A stretch of DNA of 64,000 bases, taken from Curtobacterium sp. VKM Ac-1393. Lineage in GTDB: Bacteria > Actinomycetota > Actinomycetes > Actinomycetales > Microbacteriaceae. Below, in pieces: positions 1-8,090 of the stretch. Positions within the stretch are counted from its first letter, which is position 1. Each line of letters starts with the position of its first letter. The notes under the pieces are model-generated. The model was not told the origin of the DNA, ran no database searches, and saw only the letters and a program-made list of their open reading frames with translations. A program made the position numbers and the translations under genes. The stretch covers positions 427,013-491,012 of the forward strand of contig NZ_JADKRW010000003.1 in NCBI RefSeq assembly GCF_015350995.1. Reading direction: 5' to 3'.

Positions 1-828
1 CGAGTCGTCCGTGCGGCCGCGGAGATCACCAAACTGGAACTGCCGGACGACGCCGCAGCAATGCTCGACGACCAGGAGCTGACGGAGCAGGTCTTCGTGA
101 TGTGGGACATCATCCACGACCGTTCGCACATGCGCGGCGATCTGCCGTTCGATCCGTTCATGATCAAGCAGCGGATGCCGTTCTTCCTCTACTCGCTCGA
201 GGAACTGCGCTGCGACCTGACGGCGTTCCGAGAATCAGTCCGGCTCGAACGCGCGCTCACCGCGGTGCCGGACGCGAACCTCGACGAAGCGCACCGCGCG
301 ATCCGCGACCACGCCCGACTGGTGCAGTACGCCGTCGTGTTCGACCGTATCTTCCGGTTCGCGATCACCGGCAGCCGTGTCCGGAACTACGACGGGCTCG
401 GCGGGCAACTGTTGTTCGCGTGGATGCACCAGCACGATGTCCTGCACTGGACGGACACGCAGCTCACCATCGACTGGGATGCCGTCCCCGACGTGATCAT
501 CGCGCTGAGCGATCAGATCAACGATCTGTACCGGCGGTCGATCGACCGGCCGAAAGCGGCGCACTGGCTCGCCGCGTACGAGATGCTGACCAAGACGCTC
601 ACACCGCACCCGGCGTCGAGATGGGCACGCGGATTGCCGGAGGAAACGCTCGCCGGAATGCCGAAGGGCTACACGGACGCCGTGCTGGACGATGAATTCC
701 CGCTGTCGATGTTCTACGAAGCGCTGAACAAGAAGATGGCTGCGGTCATCGCTTCGACGGCCGGCATCACCGGTTCGTCGTCGGATTCCGCCGCGGGTCC
801 TTCCTCGCTCGACGGCGTCGCCGCGTGA
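1..828 (+). CDS. DUF6421 family protein, C-terminal part
   Basis: The frame is open from base 1, so the N-terminus lies outside the window; the first in-window ATG (61) is probably internal. About 275 residues are visible, rich in aromatic and charged helices (for example LLFAWMHQHDVLHW) with a low-complexity Ser/Ala tail. The sequence resembles the DUF6421 family of Microbacteriaceae, whose biochemical function is not known to me. Its stop overlaps the GTG of the next gene by four bases, so it is the head of a translationally coupled unit with an SDR and a threonine-aldolase-like gene. The family name is from recall and not from a search. Confidence 0.75.
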   Translation, partial: RVVRAAAEITKLELPDDAAAMLDDQELTEQVFVMWDIIHDRSHMRGDLPFDPFMIKQRMPFFLYSLEELRCDLTAFRESVRLERALTAVPDANLDEAHRAIRDHARLVQYAVVFDRIFRFAITGSRVRNYDGLGGQLLFAWMHQHDVLHWTDTQLTIDWDAVPDVIIALSDQINDLYRRSIDRPKAAHWLAAYEMLTKTLTPHPASRWARGLPEETLAGMPKGYTDAVLDDEFPLSMFYEALNKKMAAVIASTAGITGSSSDSAAGPSSLDGVAA

Positions 829-1496
829 GCGCTGGATCCCTGTCCGGTCGCACGGTGCTGGTCGCGGGCGCGACCAGCACCAGCGGCGCGGCGGTCGCGC
901 GCGCACTCACCTCCGCCGGGGCGGCCGTCGTCGCGGTCGGCACCAGACCGGACGCACTGGAGGCCCTGCGCGCCTCCGTCCCGGGCGTCACGACCCACGC
1001 GTGCGACCTCGCAGACCTCGGTGCGGTCACCGCGCTCGCGGCTGCGGTCCGCAGCACGTCGGGTCCGATCGACGGGCTCGTCCACCTGGTCGGTGGGTGG
1101 CGCGGAGGCCGCGGGATCGCCGGCCAGCCGGACGATGACTGGGACTTCTTCGACCGGGCGTTCCGCACCCTGCGGAACACCACGCGCGTCTTCTACGACG
1201 ACCTGGTGGCGTCCCCGGCCGGACGGCTCGCGTTCGTCTCGTCCACCGCCGTCGACTCCCCCACCGCCGGTGCCGCGAACTACGCCGCCGCCAAGGCCGC
1301 TTCTGACACGTGGGTCCGTGCCGTCGCCCAGGGCTTCCGGAAGGACGCCCCGGACTCGGCGGCAGCCACCGTGTTCGTCGTCGGCGCGCTGGCCGGTCTC
1401 GAGGAGCGCCTCGGCGACGAGGTCGTACGGCTCTGGTCGGCACCGCCGGCCGACGTGAACGGCGCCCGTCTCCCACTCCCGCTCTCCTTAGGATGA
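825..1496 (+). CDS. SDR family oxidoreductase
   Basis: This 223-residue protein is a classical-size short-chain dehydrogenase/reductase. It opens with a strand and a nucleotide-binding segment (VLVAGATSTSGAAVARAL) that follows the TGxxxGxG pattern in degenerate form. It has LVHLVGG at the usual NAG position, a serine pair (FVSSTAV), and NYAAAKAA, which supplies the catalytic YxxxK. The GTG start overlaps the upstream TGA (GTGA), and the next gene begins five bases after the stop, so the three genes are almost certainly one transcript. The substrate is unknown; NAD(P)-dependent oxidation or reduction of an alcohol or ketone is the family expectation. Confidence 0.85.
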   Translation: MSAGSLSGRTVLVAGATSTSGAAVARALTSAGAAVVAVGTRPDALEALRASVPGVTTHACDLADLGAVTALAAAVRSTSGPIDGLVHLVGGWRGGRGIAGQPDDDWDFFDRAFRTLRNTTRVFYDDLVASPAGRLAFVSSTAVDSPTAGAANYAAAKAASDTWVRAVAQGFRKDAPDSAAATVFVVGALAGLEERLGDEVVRLWSAPPADVNGARLPLPLSLG

Positions 1497-1500
1497 ACCA

Positions 1501-2574
1501 GTGACCCTTCGACTCCACGACCTGGACCTGCGGGGCTTCGCCTCGGACAACTACGCCGGCGTCCACCCCGAGATCCTCGACGCGATCGCCGCGGCCAACG
1601 ACGGCCACCAGATCGCCTACGGCGAGGACGTCTACACGGCCCGTCTCAACGAGGTGATCGCCGACCACTTCGGTTCGCAGGCGCAGGCGTTCCCGGTGTT
1701 CAACGGCACCGGCGCGAACGTCGTCGGGCTGCAGTCGATGCTGCCGCGCTGGGGTGCAGTCGTGTGCACGACGACCGCACACATCCACACCGACGAAGCG
1801 GGTGCTCCCGAGCGCGTCGGCGGGATCAAGCTGCTGCCGGTCGAGACCCCCGACGGCAAGCTCACCCCCGACCTCATCGACAAGGAGGCCTGGGGCTGGG
1901 GCGACGAGCACCGCGCCCAGCCGCTCGTGGTGTCGATCACACAGACCACCGAGCTCGGCACCGCCTACACGGTCGACGAGATCCGGGCGATCGCGGACCA
2001 CGTCCACCCGCTCGGTATGACGCTGCACATGGACGGCGCACGCATCTCCAACGCCGCCGCGACCCTCGGGCTCCCCCTGCGCGACTTCACCACCGACGCC
2101 GGCGTGGACGTGCTGAGCTTCGGCGGCACGAAGAACGGCATGCTCTACGGCGAGGCGATCGTCGTGCTCAACCCCGACGCCTCCGAGGGGCTGCACTACC
2201 TGCGCAAGATGAACATGCAGCTGTCGTCGAAGATGCGGTTCGTCTCGGCGCAGCTCATCGCGCTGCTGTCCGACGACCTGTACCGGCGCTCCGCCGGGCA
2301 CGCCAACGCCATGGCCGCCCGACTCCGCGGTGCACTCGAAGCGCGGATCGCCGACGGCAGCATCCAGGGTGTCGGGTTCAGCCAGGAGACCCAGGCGAAC
2401 GGCGTCTTCGCGACGCTGCCCGCGGGGGTCGCCGAGCGGCTGCGCAAGCACTTCCGGTTCTACGACTGGGACGCCAGCCGCAACGAGGTGCGGTGGATGT
2501 GCGCGTACGACACGTCGGAGCAGGACATCGACGACTTCGTGGCGGCGTTGACGCGGGAGCTCGACGCGGCCTGA
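1501..2574 (+). CDS. threonine aldolase-like PLP-dependent lyase
   Basis: This 357-residue fold-type I PLP enzyme belongs to the beta-eliminating lyase/threonine aldolase family. Visible landmarks are FNGTGANV near residue 68, His94/His96 in the cofactor-stacking region, the cofactor aspartate in HMDGAR (Asp178), and FGGTKNG with the Schiff-base lysine Lys211. Family members cleave L-threonine or L-allo-threonine to glycine and acetaldehyde; some act on other beta-hydroxy amino acids. The start is GTG, five bases after the upstream SDR gene, so it is co-transcribed with it. Length is usual for the family. The actual substrate, and why it sits with DUF6421 and an SDR, are not evident. Confidence 0.88.
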   Translation: MTLRLHDLDLRGFASDNYAGVHPEILDAIAAANDGHQIAYGEDVYTARLNEVIADHFGSQAQAFPVFNGTGANVVGLQSMLPRWGAVVCTTTAHIHTDEAGAPERVGGIKLLPVETPDGKLTPDLIDKEAWGWGDEHRAQPLVVSITQTTELGTAYTVDEIRAIADHVHPLGMTLHMDGARISNAAATLGLPLRDFTTDAGVDVLSFGGTKNGMLYGEAIVVLNPDASEGLHYLRKMNMQLSSKMRFVSAQLIALLSDDLYRRSAGHANAMAARLRGALEARIADGSIQGVGFSQETQANGVFATLPAGVAERLRKHFRFYDWDASRNEVRWMCAYDTSEQDIDDFVAALTRELDAA

Positions 2575-2592
2575 TCCAACGTAGAATCCCGT

Positions 2593-4059
2593 GTGATCTC
2601 CGAGCACCCCGAACCCAGCGGCATCCTCCCCGAGGACCTCGACGCCACACTCCGGGTGCTCGAGCAGATGAGCGACATCGACGAGACGCACCCCGACTTC
2701 GTGCGGGTGCGTCAGGCCACGGCGAAGATGTTCAAGGCCGTCAAGCGGGCGCACCGACTCGAGAAGCGCGCGGTCATCGCCGAGGCCGACCGCCGCGTGA
2801 TCGCCGCCACCGCGACCGGAGCTGCCGACCGGATCGACGACGAGACCCGCGGGGTCCCGATCAGCACCTCGACCACGGCGTCCACCGCCGGCACCCTGTT
2901 GAAGTCCCGCCCCTGCTACATGTGCAAGCAGCAGTACACGGTCGTCGACGCGTTCTACCACCAGCTGTGCCCCTCGTGCGCGGCGATGAGCCACGCCAAG
3001 CGCGATGCCCGCACGGACCTGACCGGCAAGCGGGCCCTGCTGACCGGCGGTCGCGCGAAGATCGGCATGTACATCGCGCTCCGCCTGCTGCGCGACGGCG
3101 CCCACACGACCATCACGACGCGGTTCCCCCGCGACGCCGTCCGCCGGTTCACGAGCCTGCCCGACTCCGGGGACTGGATCTCGCGCCTCAAGGTCGTCGG
3201 CATCGACCTGCGCGACCCGGCCCAGGTCATCGGTCTCGCCGAGGACGTCGCCGCGGCCGGTCCCCTCGACATCCTCATCAACAACGCGACGCAGACCGTC
3301 CGCCGATCGACCGGTGCGTACCAGCCTCTCGTCGACGCCGAACTCGCGCCGCTGCCGGACGGCCCGCTGCCCGAGCTCGTGACCTTCGGGCACACGAACG
3401 ACCAGCACCCGCAGGCGCTCGCCCGCTCGGTGACGGCGCACCCGATCCTCGCGGCCGCCGCAGCCCGGGCCGACGAGCTGACCGAGCAGGCGATGGCTCC
3501 GGGGTCGAGCTCGCTCGAACGCCTGGCCATGGGCACCGCGATCGACGCCGGCGGCCTTGTCCCTGACCTGCACGATGTGAACTCGTGGACGCAGGCCGTC
3601 GACGAGGTCGACCCGCTCGAGATGCTCGAGGTGCAGCTCGCGAACACCACCGCACCGTTCATCCTGATCTCGAAGCTCCGCCCCGCGATGGCGGCGAGCG
3701 AGGCGCACCGCACCTACGTGGTGAACGTCAGCGCGATGGAGGGTGTGTTCGGCCGGGCCTACAAGGGTCCGGGGCACCCGCACACGAACATGGCGAAGGC
3801 CGCCGTGAACATGCTGACCCGCACGAGTGCGCAGGAGATGTTCGAGACCGATCGCATCCTGATGACGAGCGTCGACACCGGGTGGATCACCGACGAGCGG
3901 CCGCACCCGACGAAGGTCCGGCTGGCGGAGGAGGGCTTCCACGCGCCGCTCGACCTCGTCGACGGGGCTGCCCGCGTGTACGACCCCATCGTGCGGGGCG
4001 AGGCGGGCGAGGACGTGTTCGGCGTGTTCTTGAAGGACTACGAGCCGAGCTCCTGGTGA
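2593..4059 (+). CDS. SDR oxidoreductase with N-terminal zinc ribbon
   Basis: The protein is 488 residues, about twice the size of a simple SDR. Residues 1-105 look like a helical N-terminal extension. Residues 108-129 carry two CxxC pairs (CYMC and CPSC) about 14 residues apart, a zinc-ribbon arrangement. From about residue 145 an SDR core begins with LTGGRAKIGMY, followed by ILINNATQ (the NAG position). The catalytic-region tyrosine is probably in GRAYKGPGHPHTNMAKAA, where the spacing to Lys is longer than the normal YxxxK. The start is GTG, 18 bases after the lyase stop. An SDR with a zinc ribbon is unusual; the ribbon may bind a partner or nucleic acid, which is inference only. Confidence 0.8.
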   Translation: MISEHPEPSGILPEDLDATLRVLEQMSDIDETHPDFVRVRQATAKMFKAVKRAHRLEKRAVIAEADRRVIAATATGAADRIDDETRGVPISTSTTASTAGTLLKSRPCYMCKQQYTVVDAFYHQLCPSCAAMSHAKRDARTDLTGKRALLTGGRAKIGMYIALRLLRDGAHTTITTRFPRDAVRRFTSLPDSGDWISRLKVVGIDLRDPAQVIGLAEDVAAAGPLDILINNATQTVRRSTGAYQPLVDAELAPLPDGPLPELVTFGHTNDQHPQALARSVTAHPILAAAAARADELTEQAMAPGSSSLERLAMGTAIDAGGLVPDLHDVNSWTQAVDEVDPLEMLEVQLANTTAPFILISKLRPAMAASEAHRTYVVNVSAMEGVFGRAYKGPGHPHTNMAKAAVNMLTRTSAQEMFETDRILMTSVDTGWITDERPHPTKVRLAEEGFHAPLDLVDGAARVYDPIVRGEAGEDVFGVFLKDYEPSSW

Positions 4060-4154
4060 GGTCGGTGCTGCCGTGACAGTGCGTCGCCCGACCGGCCCGA
4101 CGTTCGAGACCAGCCGGACGCGTGGCCGACCACCTCTGCCCCACACCATTGATG

Positions 4155-4183
4155 TTTCAAGCCGCTCGAGGCTCGTGTAGATT
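4155..4183 (+). promoter_or_regulatory. possible promoter of the hydrolase-lipoprotein pair
   Basis: TTTCAA (4155-4160) and TAGATT (4178-4183) are separated by 17 bases, and a strong AGGGGGG ribosome site follows just before the ATG at 4206. The match to a housekeeping promoter is partial (4 of 6 bases in the -10). It is the best candidate in the 146-base gap. Confidence 0.3.
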
Positions 4184-4205
4184 CCAGAACGAGCAGGGGG
4201 GGCTC

Positions 4206-6167
4206 ATGGGGACCATCCACTACGACGATGAAGCAGCCGGTCGACTCTCACGAGCGGCGACGGCGGCGGCGCAGCGGCTACGCGGCCAGGCGGCTGCACG
4301 ACGCGCGGCTGCGGAGTCAGCCCGGGAAGACTTCGAAGGCGTGTACGCCAAGCGGTTCGACGAGTCAGCGCAGATCGAGGCTGAAGATCGTCCGAGACTC
4401 GTCCATGTCCTGGACCAACTCAGCGACCAGGTCGAGCAGGCAACTGCAGCCGCCGAACGGGAAAGTCTGCGACAGGCTGATCTTGCGGCCTGGCAGCATC
4501 GTCAGGCGGCACGTGACGAGGCCGCCGCATCATCACCTCTCGGCGTGTTCGGCATCCCCGGCAGTCAGCAGCTCGACCTGAAGCCGTCCGAGCAACCGGT
4601 AGCGCGGCCCGAAGTCTCTGCCTCGTTCGCTCCGAGGGCCAGAACCCGCACCGGCGGCGGGACCGGGGCCGGTCGGACCGCAGCCGACCCCGCGGCGCTC
4701 CGAGGATTCGCGTCGGACGCCCGCGGACTCGATCTCGCCGCGGGATCCGAGCGCACTGCACTCCGGAGTGCTTGGACGAACTTCACATCGACGTGTAGCT
4801 GGGTACGCGTCGGCAGCGCGTCATTCCTGAGCGGTTTTGATCGCCTCCTTGACGAGAACGGGGAGGACGCCGCCTGGCTCGACCGCATCGCCGACGCTTT
4901 CGACCGCGCGGGAGCTCAGGGGACGTTGTCCAACGCAACCCTGGATATCTGCGCTGCGGCCGAGCTGCCCCAAAGCATGGCGGCGCTGTTCGACCCAGAT
5001 CTCACGGCCACCCAGGTCGCCGCCCTGTGGGCGAAGGTCGGTCTCGCCCAAGCAGACCGACATGAGCTCGAAGCTCTTCCAATTGCCGTGCTTCGCCAGC
5101 TCGGCAACCTTGAAGGCGTGGCGTACTGGGCTCGCGACGCAGCGAACCGGGTGGTCCTCGACGAGTTGATCGACCAGGCGGAACAGCGCTTGAAAGACCT
5201 TGGTCACTCGGCAACCTACGACCCGGGCGGGTCGACCTTCGCGACCGAGTTCGAGAACCTGACCGCGCTCGAGAAAATCCGAACTGCGAGCAACGACGCG
5301 ACCAACGAGGGCGAGCGATTCCTGATCTCGCTCCACGATGACGTCGTTCCACCGTTGGCGGCGATCTCGATCGGTGATCTGGACACCGCGAAGAACGTCA
5401 CCTGGGCCATTCCGGGGATGGCTACCGACACCACCGGCATGACCGGTTGGTCTGACGCGGCACAGAACCTCTACACCCAGCAGGGTCTCACCGGCCCCAC
5501 CGAGCGCGCCGTCGTCTCCTGGATCGGTTACACCACGCCGCCCCAGCCGGTGATCCAAGGGCAACTGGACTTCGGAGTCCTCGGTTCGAAGTACGCGAAG
5601 GACGGCAGCGAGAAGCTGGCTGCTGCCCTCCGGGGGTTGGACGCAGCGCGCGAGGACGGCTCCTTCTCGAACAACGTTGTCGCACATTCCTACGGCTCGA
5701 CGACCGCCGCATACGCGCTCACGAAGACCGGGGTGCGCGTGGACACGTTCACGACGATCGGGTCCGCAGGCATCCCCGACTCCGTCAAGAACGTCAACTC
5801 CCTGCACGCGGAGCACGTGTACGCGGGTCAGGCCCAGAACATCTGGGTCCTCGAACCCGGGCGCGGGGATCGCTGGGCGCAGACGGGAAGGCTGAGCCCG
5901 ACGCACGGTCAGGATCCCACCGCTCCTGCGTTCGGTGCGACCGCGTTCGGCACCGACGGCGTTCCCGGAGACGGCGAGAAGCATTCCGTCGACGATCACA
6001 ACGTTCTGACGGATGACCACCGCGGCTACCTCGACGCCGACACAGAATCGCTGTACAACATCGGGCAGGCCACAACGGGACACCCTGAGGCGATGACGGA
6101 GCACGAGCCCAAAGGAATGACGTGGTACGAGAAGACCGTGATCGATCAGATGCAGGGGCAACCGTGA
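4206..6167 (+). CDS. WXG-like/DUF1023 alpha/beta hydrolase, copy 1
   Basis: This 653-residue protein was given the ATG at 4206 because AGGGGGG lies just upstream; the longer frame from 4122 has no such site. Residues 1-110 are predicted helical and Ala/Glu/Arg rich, with an FEG turn (DFEGVYAKRF) like the W/FxG turn of WXG100/ESX substrates. A central region (AWTNFTSTCSWV, then FDRLLDENGEDAAW) is shared with the second copy. The C-terminal third is an alpha/beta hydrolase of the DUF1023 type, with nucleophile Ser495 in AHSYGST and a late histidine near KHSVDDH. It has no signal peptide, so if exported a type VII-like route is likely (inference). Its stop overlaps the lipoprotein GTG. It could be a secreted lipase or esterase, or a toxin. 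Confidence 0.8.
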   Translation: MGTIHYDDEAAGRLSRAATAAAQRLRGQAAARRAAAESAREDFEGVYAKRFDESAQIEAEDRPRLVHVLDQLSDQVEQATAAAERESLRQADLAAWQHRQAARDEAAASSPLGVFGIPGSQQLDLKPSEQPVARPEVSASFAPRARTRTGGGTGAGRTAADPAALRGFASDARGLDLAAGSERTALRSAWTNFTSTCSWVRVGSASFLSGFDRLLDENGEDAAWLDRIADAFDRAGAQGTLSNATLDICAAAELPQSMAALFDPDLTATQVAALWAKVGLAQADRHELEALPIAVLRQLGNLEGVAYWARDAANRVVLDELIDQAEQRLKDLGHSATYDPGGSTFATEFENLTALEKIRTASNDATNEGERFLISLHDDVVPPLAAISIGDLDTAKNVTWAIPGMATDTTGMTGWSDAAQNLYTQQGLTGPTERAVVSWIGYTTPPQPVIQGQLDFGVLGSKYAKDGSEKLAAALRGLDAAREDGSFSNNVVAHSYGSTTAAYALTKTGVRVDTFTTIGSAGIPDSVKNVNSLHAEHVYAGQAQNIWVLEPGRGDRWAQTGRLSPTHGQDPTAPAFGATAFGTDGVPGDGEKHSVDDHNVLTDDHRGYLDADTESLYNIGQATTGHPEAMTEHEPKGMTWYEKTVIDQMQGQP

Positions 6168-6670
6168 CGACGAAGCGCTCCCCGCTCAACAGGTCGATCG
6201 CGACCGCGGTGGTCCTTGGATGCTCCGCCCTCCTCCTGTCCGGCTGCAGCAACGATCCAGGAGAACCCACAGTGCAACCGTCAGAAGCGAAGCAGTCCGT
6301 TGTCGACTTCGTGGAACAGTCATCGTCAGCAGCCGGAGGGAGCTGGGAGCACCTGAGCGGTCCGGGAGTTCGGGAGTGCGAGCAGCCGAGTGGTGCGACG
6401 GGGACGACGTTCGTGTACGTCATGAAGCGAGCGGACACCACGGGCGCCGACGCGAAGACCGACGTCCAGTCGGTGAGCAAGCACTGGCAGGACCTCGGCA
6501 TCCAGGTCGAGGAGTACCAGAGCGGAGGCGCGAATCCAGTACCCGGCGTCCGTGGTCGAGGTGGTCCAGTGACCTCGGCAAGCTTCAACGCCTACCCCGG
6601 CAATTACCAGATCGCTGCTACCTCCGCATGCTCCGATGGTGTGCCCGACAAGCTCCGGTCGGAAAACTGA
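6164..6670 (+). CDS. partner lipoprotein of hydrolase, copy 1
   Basis: This 168-residue protein starts at the GTG sharing GTGA with the hydrolase stop. A basic N-terminus, a hydrophobic stretch and the lipobox LLSGC indicate signal peptidase II processing and membrane anchoring on the outside. The mature part begins with an acidic linker and contains SEAKQSVVDFVE, two further cysteines (VREC and ATSAC) that may form a disulfide, and VRGRGGPV. All of these recur in the lipoprotein at 14425-14922. The tight coupling to a putative exported hydrolase suggests an accessory or immunity role, which is inference. I do not recognise a named family. Confidence 0.82.
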   Translation: MTTKRSPLNRSIATAVVLGCSALLLSGCSNDPGEPTVQPSEAKQSVVDFVEQSSSAAGGSWEHLSGPGVRECEQPSGATGTTFVYVMKRADTTGADAKTDVQSVSKHWQDLGIQVEEYQSGGANPVPGVRGRGGPVTSASFNAYPGNYQIAATSACSDGVPDKLRSEN

Positions 6671-6717
6671 TCGACGCCCGGAAGCCGCTGCCCAGACGAA
6701 GGGGCGCCGGATCGGCA

Positions 6718-7098
6718 CGAGTCGCAGCCGCCGAGTTCTTCCAGGCGGTGGCCTCGGGCCCGTTCTACGGCTTCAACCGTGACGGCGTGACGCCCTCGGA
6801 GCCGGTCATCGCCAACTGGTGGCGTCAGGGCATGACGGGCAGTGCGGTCGCGCACCACGAGGGCATCAAGGCGTTCTCGGAGACGGACCAGACCGAGGAC
6901 CTGCGCGCGATCACCGTGCCGGTCCTCGTCCTGCAGGGTGATGACGACCAGGTCGTGCCCTACCAGGCTGCCTCCCTGAAGCAGGCCGAACTCCTGAGCG
7001 ACTCGACCCTCAAGATCTACGAGGGCTACCCGCACGGCATGCTGACGACCCACGCGGACGTCCTCAACCCCGACATCCTCGCGTTCATCCGCGGCTGA
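6718..7098 (+). pseudogene. haloperoxidase-type alpha/beta hydrolase, 3' fragment
   Basis: About 126 residues align in pattern with the C-terminal half of non-heme haloperoxidase/arylesterase proteins: FFQAVASGPFYGFNR, then LQGDDDQVVP with the catalytic Asp, and YPHGM with the catalytic His. The N-terminal half, with the oxyanion strand and the nucleophile Ser, is absent; upstream in this frame is only antisense or shadow sequence of the lipoprotein gene. No start codon with a ribosome site is evident. It is therefore a truncated remnant whose break lies within about 50 bases after the lipoprotein stop. The fragment cannot be an active hydrolase. Confidence 0.8.
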
Positions 7099-7128
7099 CG
7101 TCGCAGACGCTGCGCTCGCAGCGACCCG

Positions 7129-7184
7129 GACTGGAGGCGCGGTGCGGGTGAGTCGATCGACTCACCCGCACCGCGCCTCCAGTC
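7129..7184. terminator. perfect 56-base palindrome, GGAGGCGCGG family
   Basis: Two 28-base arms are exact reverse complements with no spacer, containing CTGGAGGCGCGGTG and its complement. It sits 30 bases after the haloperoxidase remnant. It can fold as a very stable hairpin and would terminate transcription in either direction. It belongs to a dispersed family also seen at 21724, 26357, 49229 and 55212. Confidence 0.75.
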
Positions 7185-7262
7185 TGTTGCCCGTCGCGCG
7201 TCAGCCTGTTGGCCGGCCGAAGGCGATGGCCTCCTGGCAGAACGCGACCTGGAATCGAACTG

Positions 7263-7291
7263 TTGCACATTTCACGTTTTACCGGCAGGAT
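7263..7291 (+). promoter_or_regulatory. promoter candidate for the 7336-7922 gene pair
   Basis: TTGCAC (7263-7268) is followed after 17 bases by CAGGAT (7286-7291), 45 bases before the GTG at 7336. The spacer is unusually AT-rich for this genome (ATTTCACGTTTTACC). The -35 is good and the -10 partial. Confidence 0.45.
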
Positions 7292-7335
7292 TCCATCTAC
7301 TTCAGCGACGGGCGCTGAAGGAGAAGGGCACAACA

Positions 7336-7671
7336 GTGAAGTCGTTCATCACCGCGGCTCTCGAGTCGGCGGTTGCAGCCGAGGGCCTCGGGTTGCAGTC
7401 CACTGAACTTCAGCGCGGCCTCGAGCTCATCGAGGAGATTCCCGAGGCAGTGCTCCTCGCCGGAGACGACGCGCTCGGACAGTGGGTGGCCGCGAAGATC
7501 CTGAAGATCAAGCGGCTGATCGACAGTCTCGGCGGTGTCACCAAGGCCGTGCGGCTGTTCCGGGGAGCGTCGTTCAAATGGGAGAAGATCCAGGCGATCG
7601 GCGGTGCGGCCGCGGCCCTCGGTGCTGAACTCCTCGGCATCGCAGCAGTCAAGCAGAAGTGCTTCTCGTGA
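7336..7671 (+). CDS. small hypothetical protein, amphipathic, Cys near C-terminus
   Basis: This 111-residue protein of unknown family has a GTG start supported by AAGGAGAAGGG immediately upstream. It has no signal peptide. The N-terminal half is acidic and helical (ELQRGLELIEEIPEAVLL). The middle is basic (KILKIKRLIDSLGGVTKAVRLF). The end is Gly/Ala-rich and hydrophobic (IGGAAAALGAELLGIAAV) and closes with KQKCFS. The basic-then-hydrophobic C-terminal half resembles membrane-active peptide precursors, but I see no cleavage motif or modification enzyme nearby. It overlaps the next gene by four bases (GTGA), so the two are co-translated. A bacteriocin-like role is a hypothesis only. Confidence 0.6.
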   Translation: MKSFITAALESAVAAEGLGLQSTELQRGLELIEEIPEAVLLAGDDALGQWVAAKILKIKRLIDSLGGVTKAVRLFRGASFKWEKIQAIGGAAAALGAELLGIAAVKQKCFS

Positions 7672-7922
7672 CCCGGCGAGAGCGCGGGCTCGTCACGTCC
7701 GGAGGGGTGACGGCGTCGCTGGTCGCCTTTGCGTTGTTCGGCGCAGCGCCTGCTGGGATCGTCGTGCTCGCCACGCTGTGTTTCGCGGCGTTCGGCCCGA
7801 GCATCGTCGGGTCTGCAGCCGTTCCGTCGGGCAAGATCGACCCACGAGAGGTTCGCCGCTACCGGCAGGACCACCCGGGTACGACGATCAGCGAGGCTGC
7901 GGCAGCTGTCGCTCGTCCGTGA
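7668..7922 (+). CDS. small membrane protein coupled to 7336 gene
   Basis: This 84-residue protein starts at the GTG that overlaps the upstream TGA; a GTG at 7659 is an alternative. After a basic N-terminus (TRRERG) there is a 45-residue hydrophobic stretch able to form two membrane segments (TASLVAFALFGAAPAGIVVL and LCFAAFGPSIVGSAA), then a soluble basic tail (DPREVRRYRQDHPG). It is not a family I recognise. Small polytopic proteins encoded directly after a small amphipathic protein are typical of immunity or secretion partners, but that is inference. A terminator hairpin follows the stop at once, closing a two-gene unit. Confidence 0.6.
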   Translation: MTRRERGLVTSGGVTASLVAFALFGAAPAGIVVLATLCFAAFGPSIVGSAAVPSGKIDPREVRRYRQDHPGTTISEAAAAVARP

Positions 7923-7927
7923 ATCCA

Positions 7928-7960
7928 CGGGGACCCGTCGGCGCGCGTGGCGGGTCCCCG
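7928..7960 (+). terminator. terminator after the small gene pair
   Basis: CGGGGACCCG (7928-7937) and CGGGTCCCCG (7951-7960) are exact complementary arms with a 13-base loop, six bases after the stop at 7922. Confidence 0.7.
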
Positions 7961-8090
7961 CCGGTCTCCTCACGAGCGGTCAGGACGCGAAAGCTGCCCG
8001 ATACGATCGGGCGCACCTTGTTGATCCATCTGCGACGAGAAGGGGGCGCCGTCGCAGGCGAACGATGTGTGTGGCAGAGGGGAGAACGTT

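Noticed and set aside
1027..4149. 1040-codon open frame on the minus strand across three plus-strand genes
   Set aside because: High-GC antisense frame: Arg/Val/Gly-rich sequence with no motifs, while the plus strand encodes SDR, PLP lyase and SDR proteins with clear active sites.
6220..7098. A single 292-codon hydrolase gene starting at 6220
   Set aside because: The first 165 codons are a shadow frame of the lipoprotein gene; only the part after about 6718 is hydrolase-like, so it is a 3' remnant.
7243..7264. AGTTCGATTCCAGG on the minus strand, like a tRNA T-loop
   Set aside because: The flanking bases cannot form a five-pair T-stem, and no acceptor or anticodon arm is found, so it is not a tRNA or a clear attachment site.
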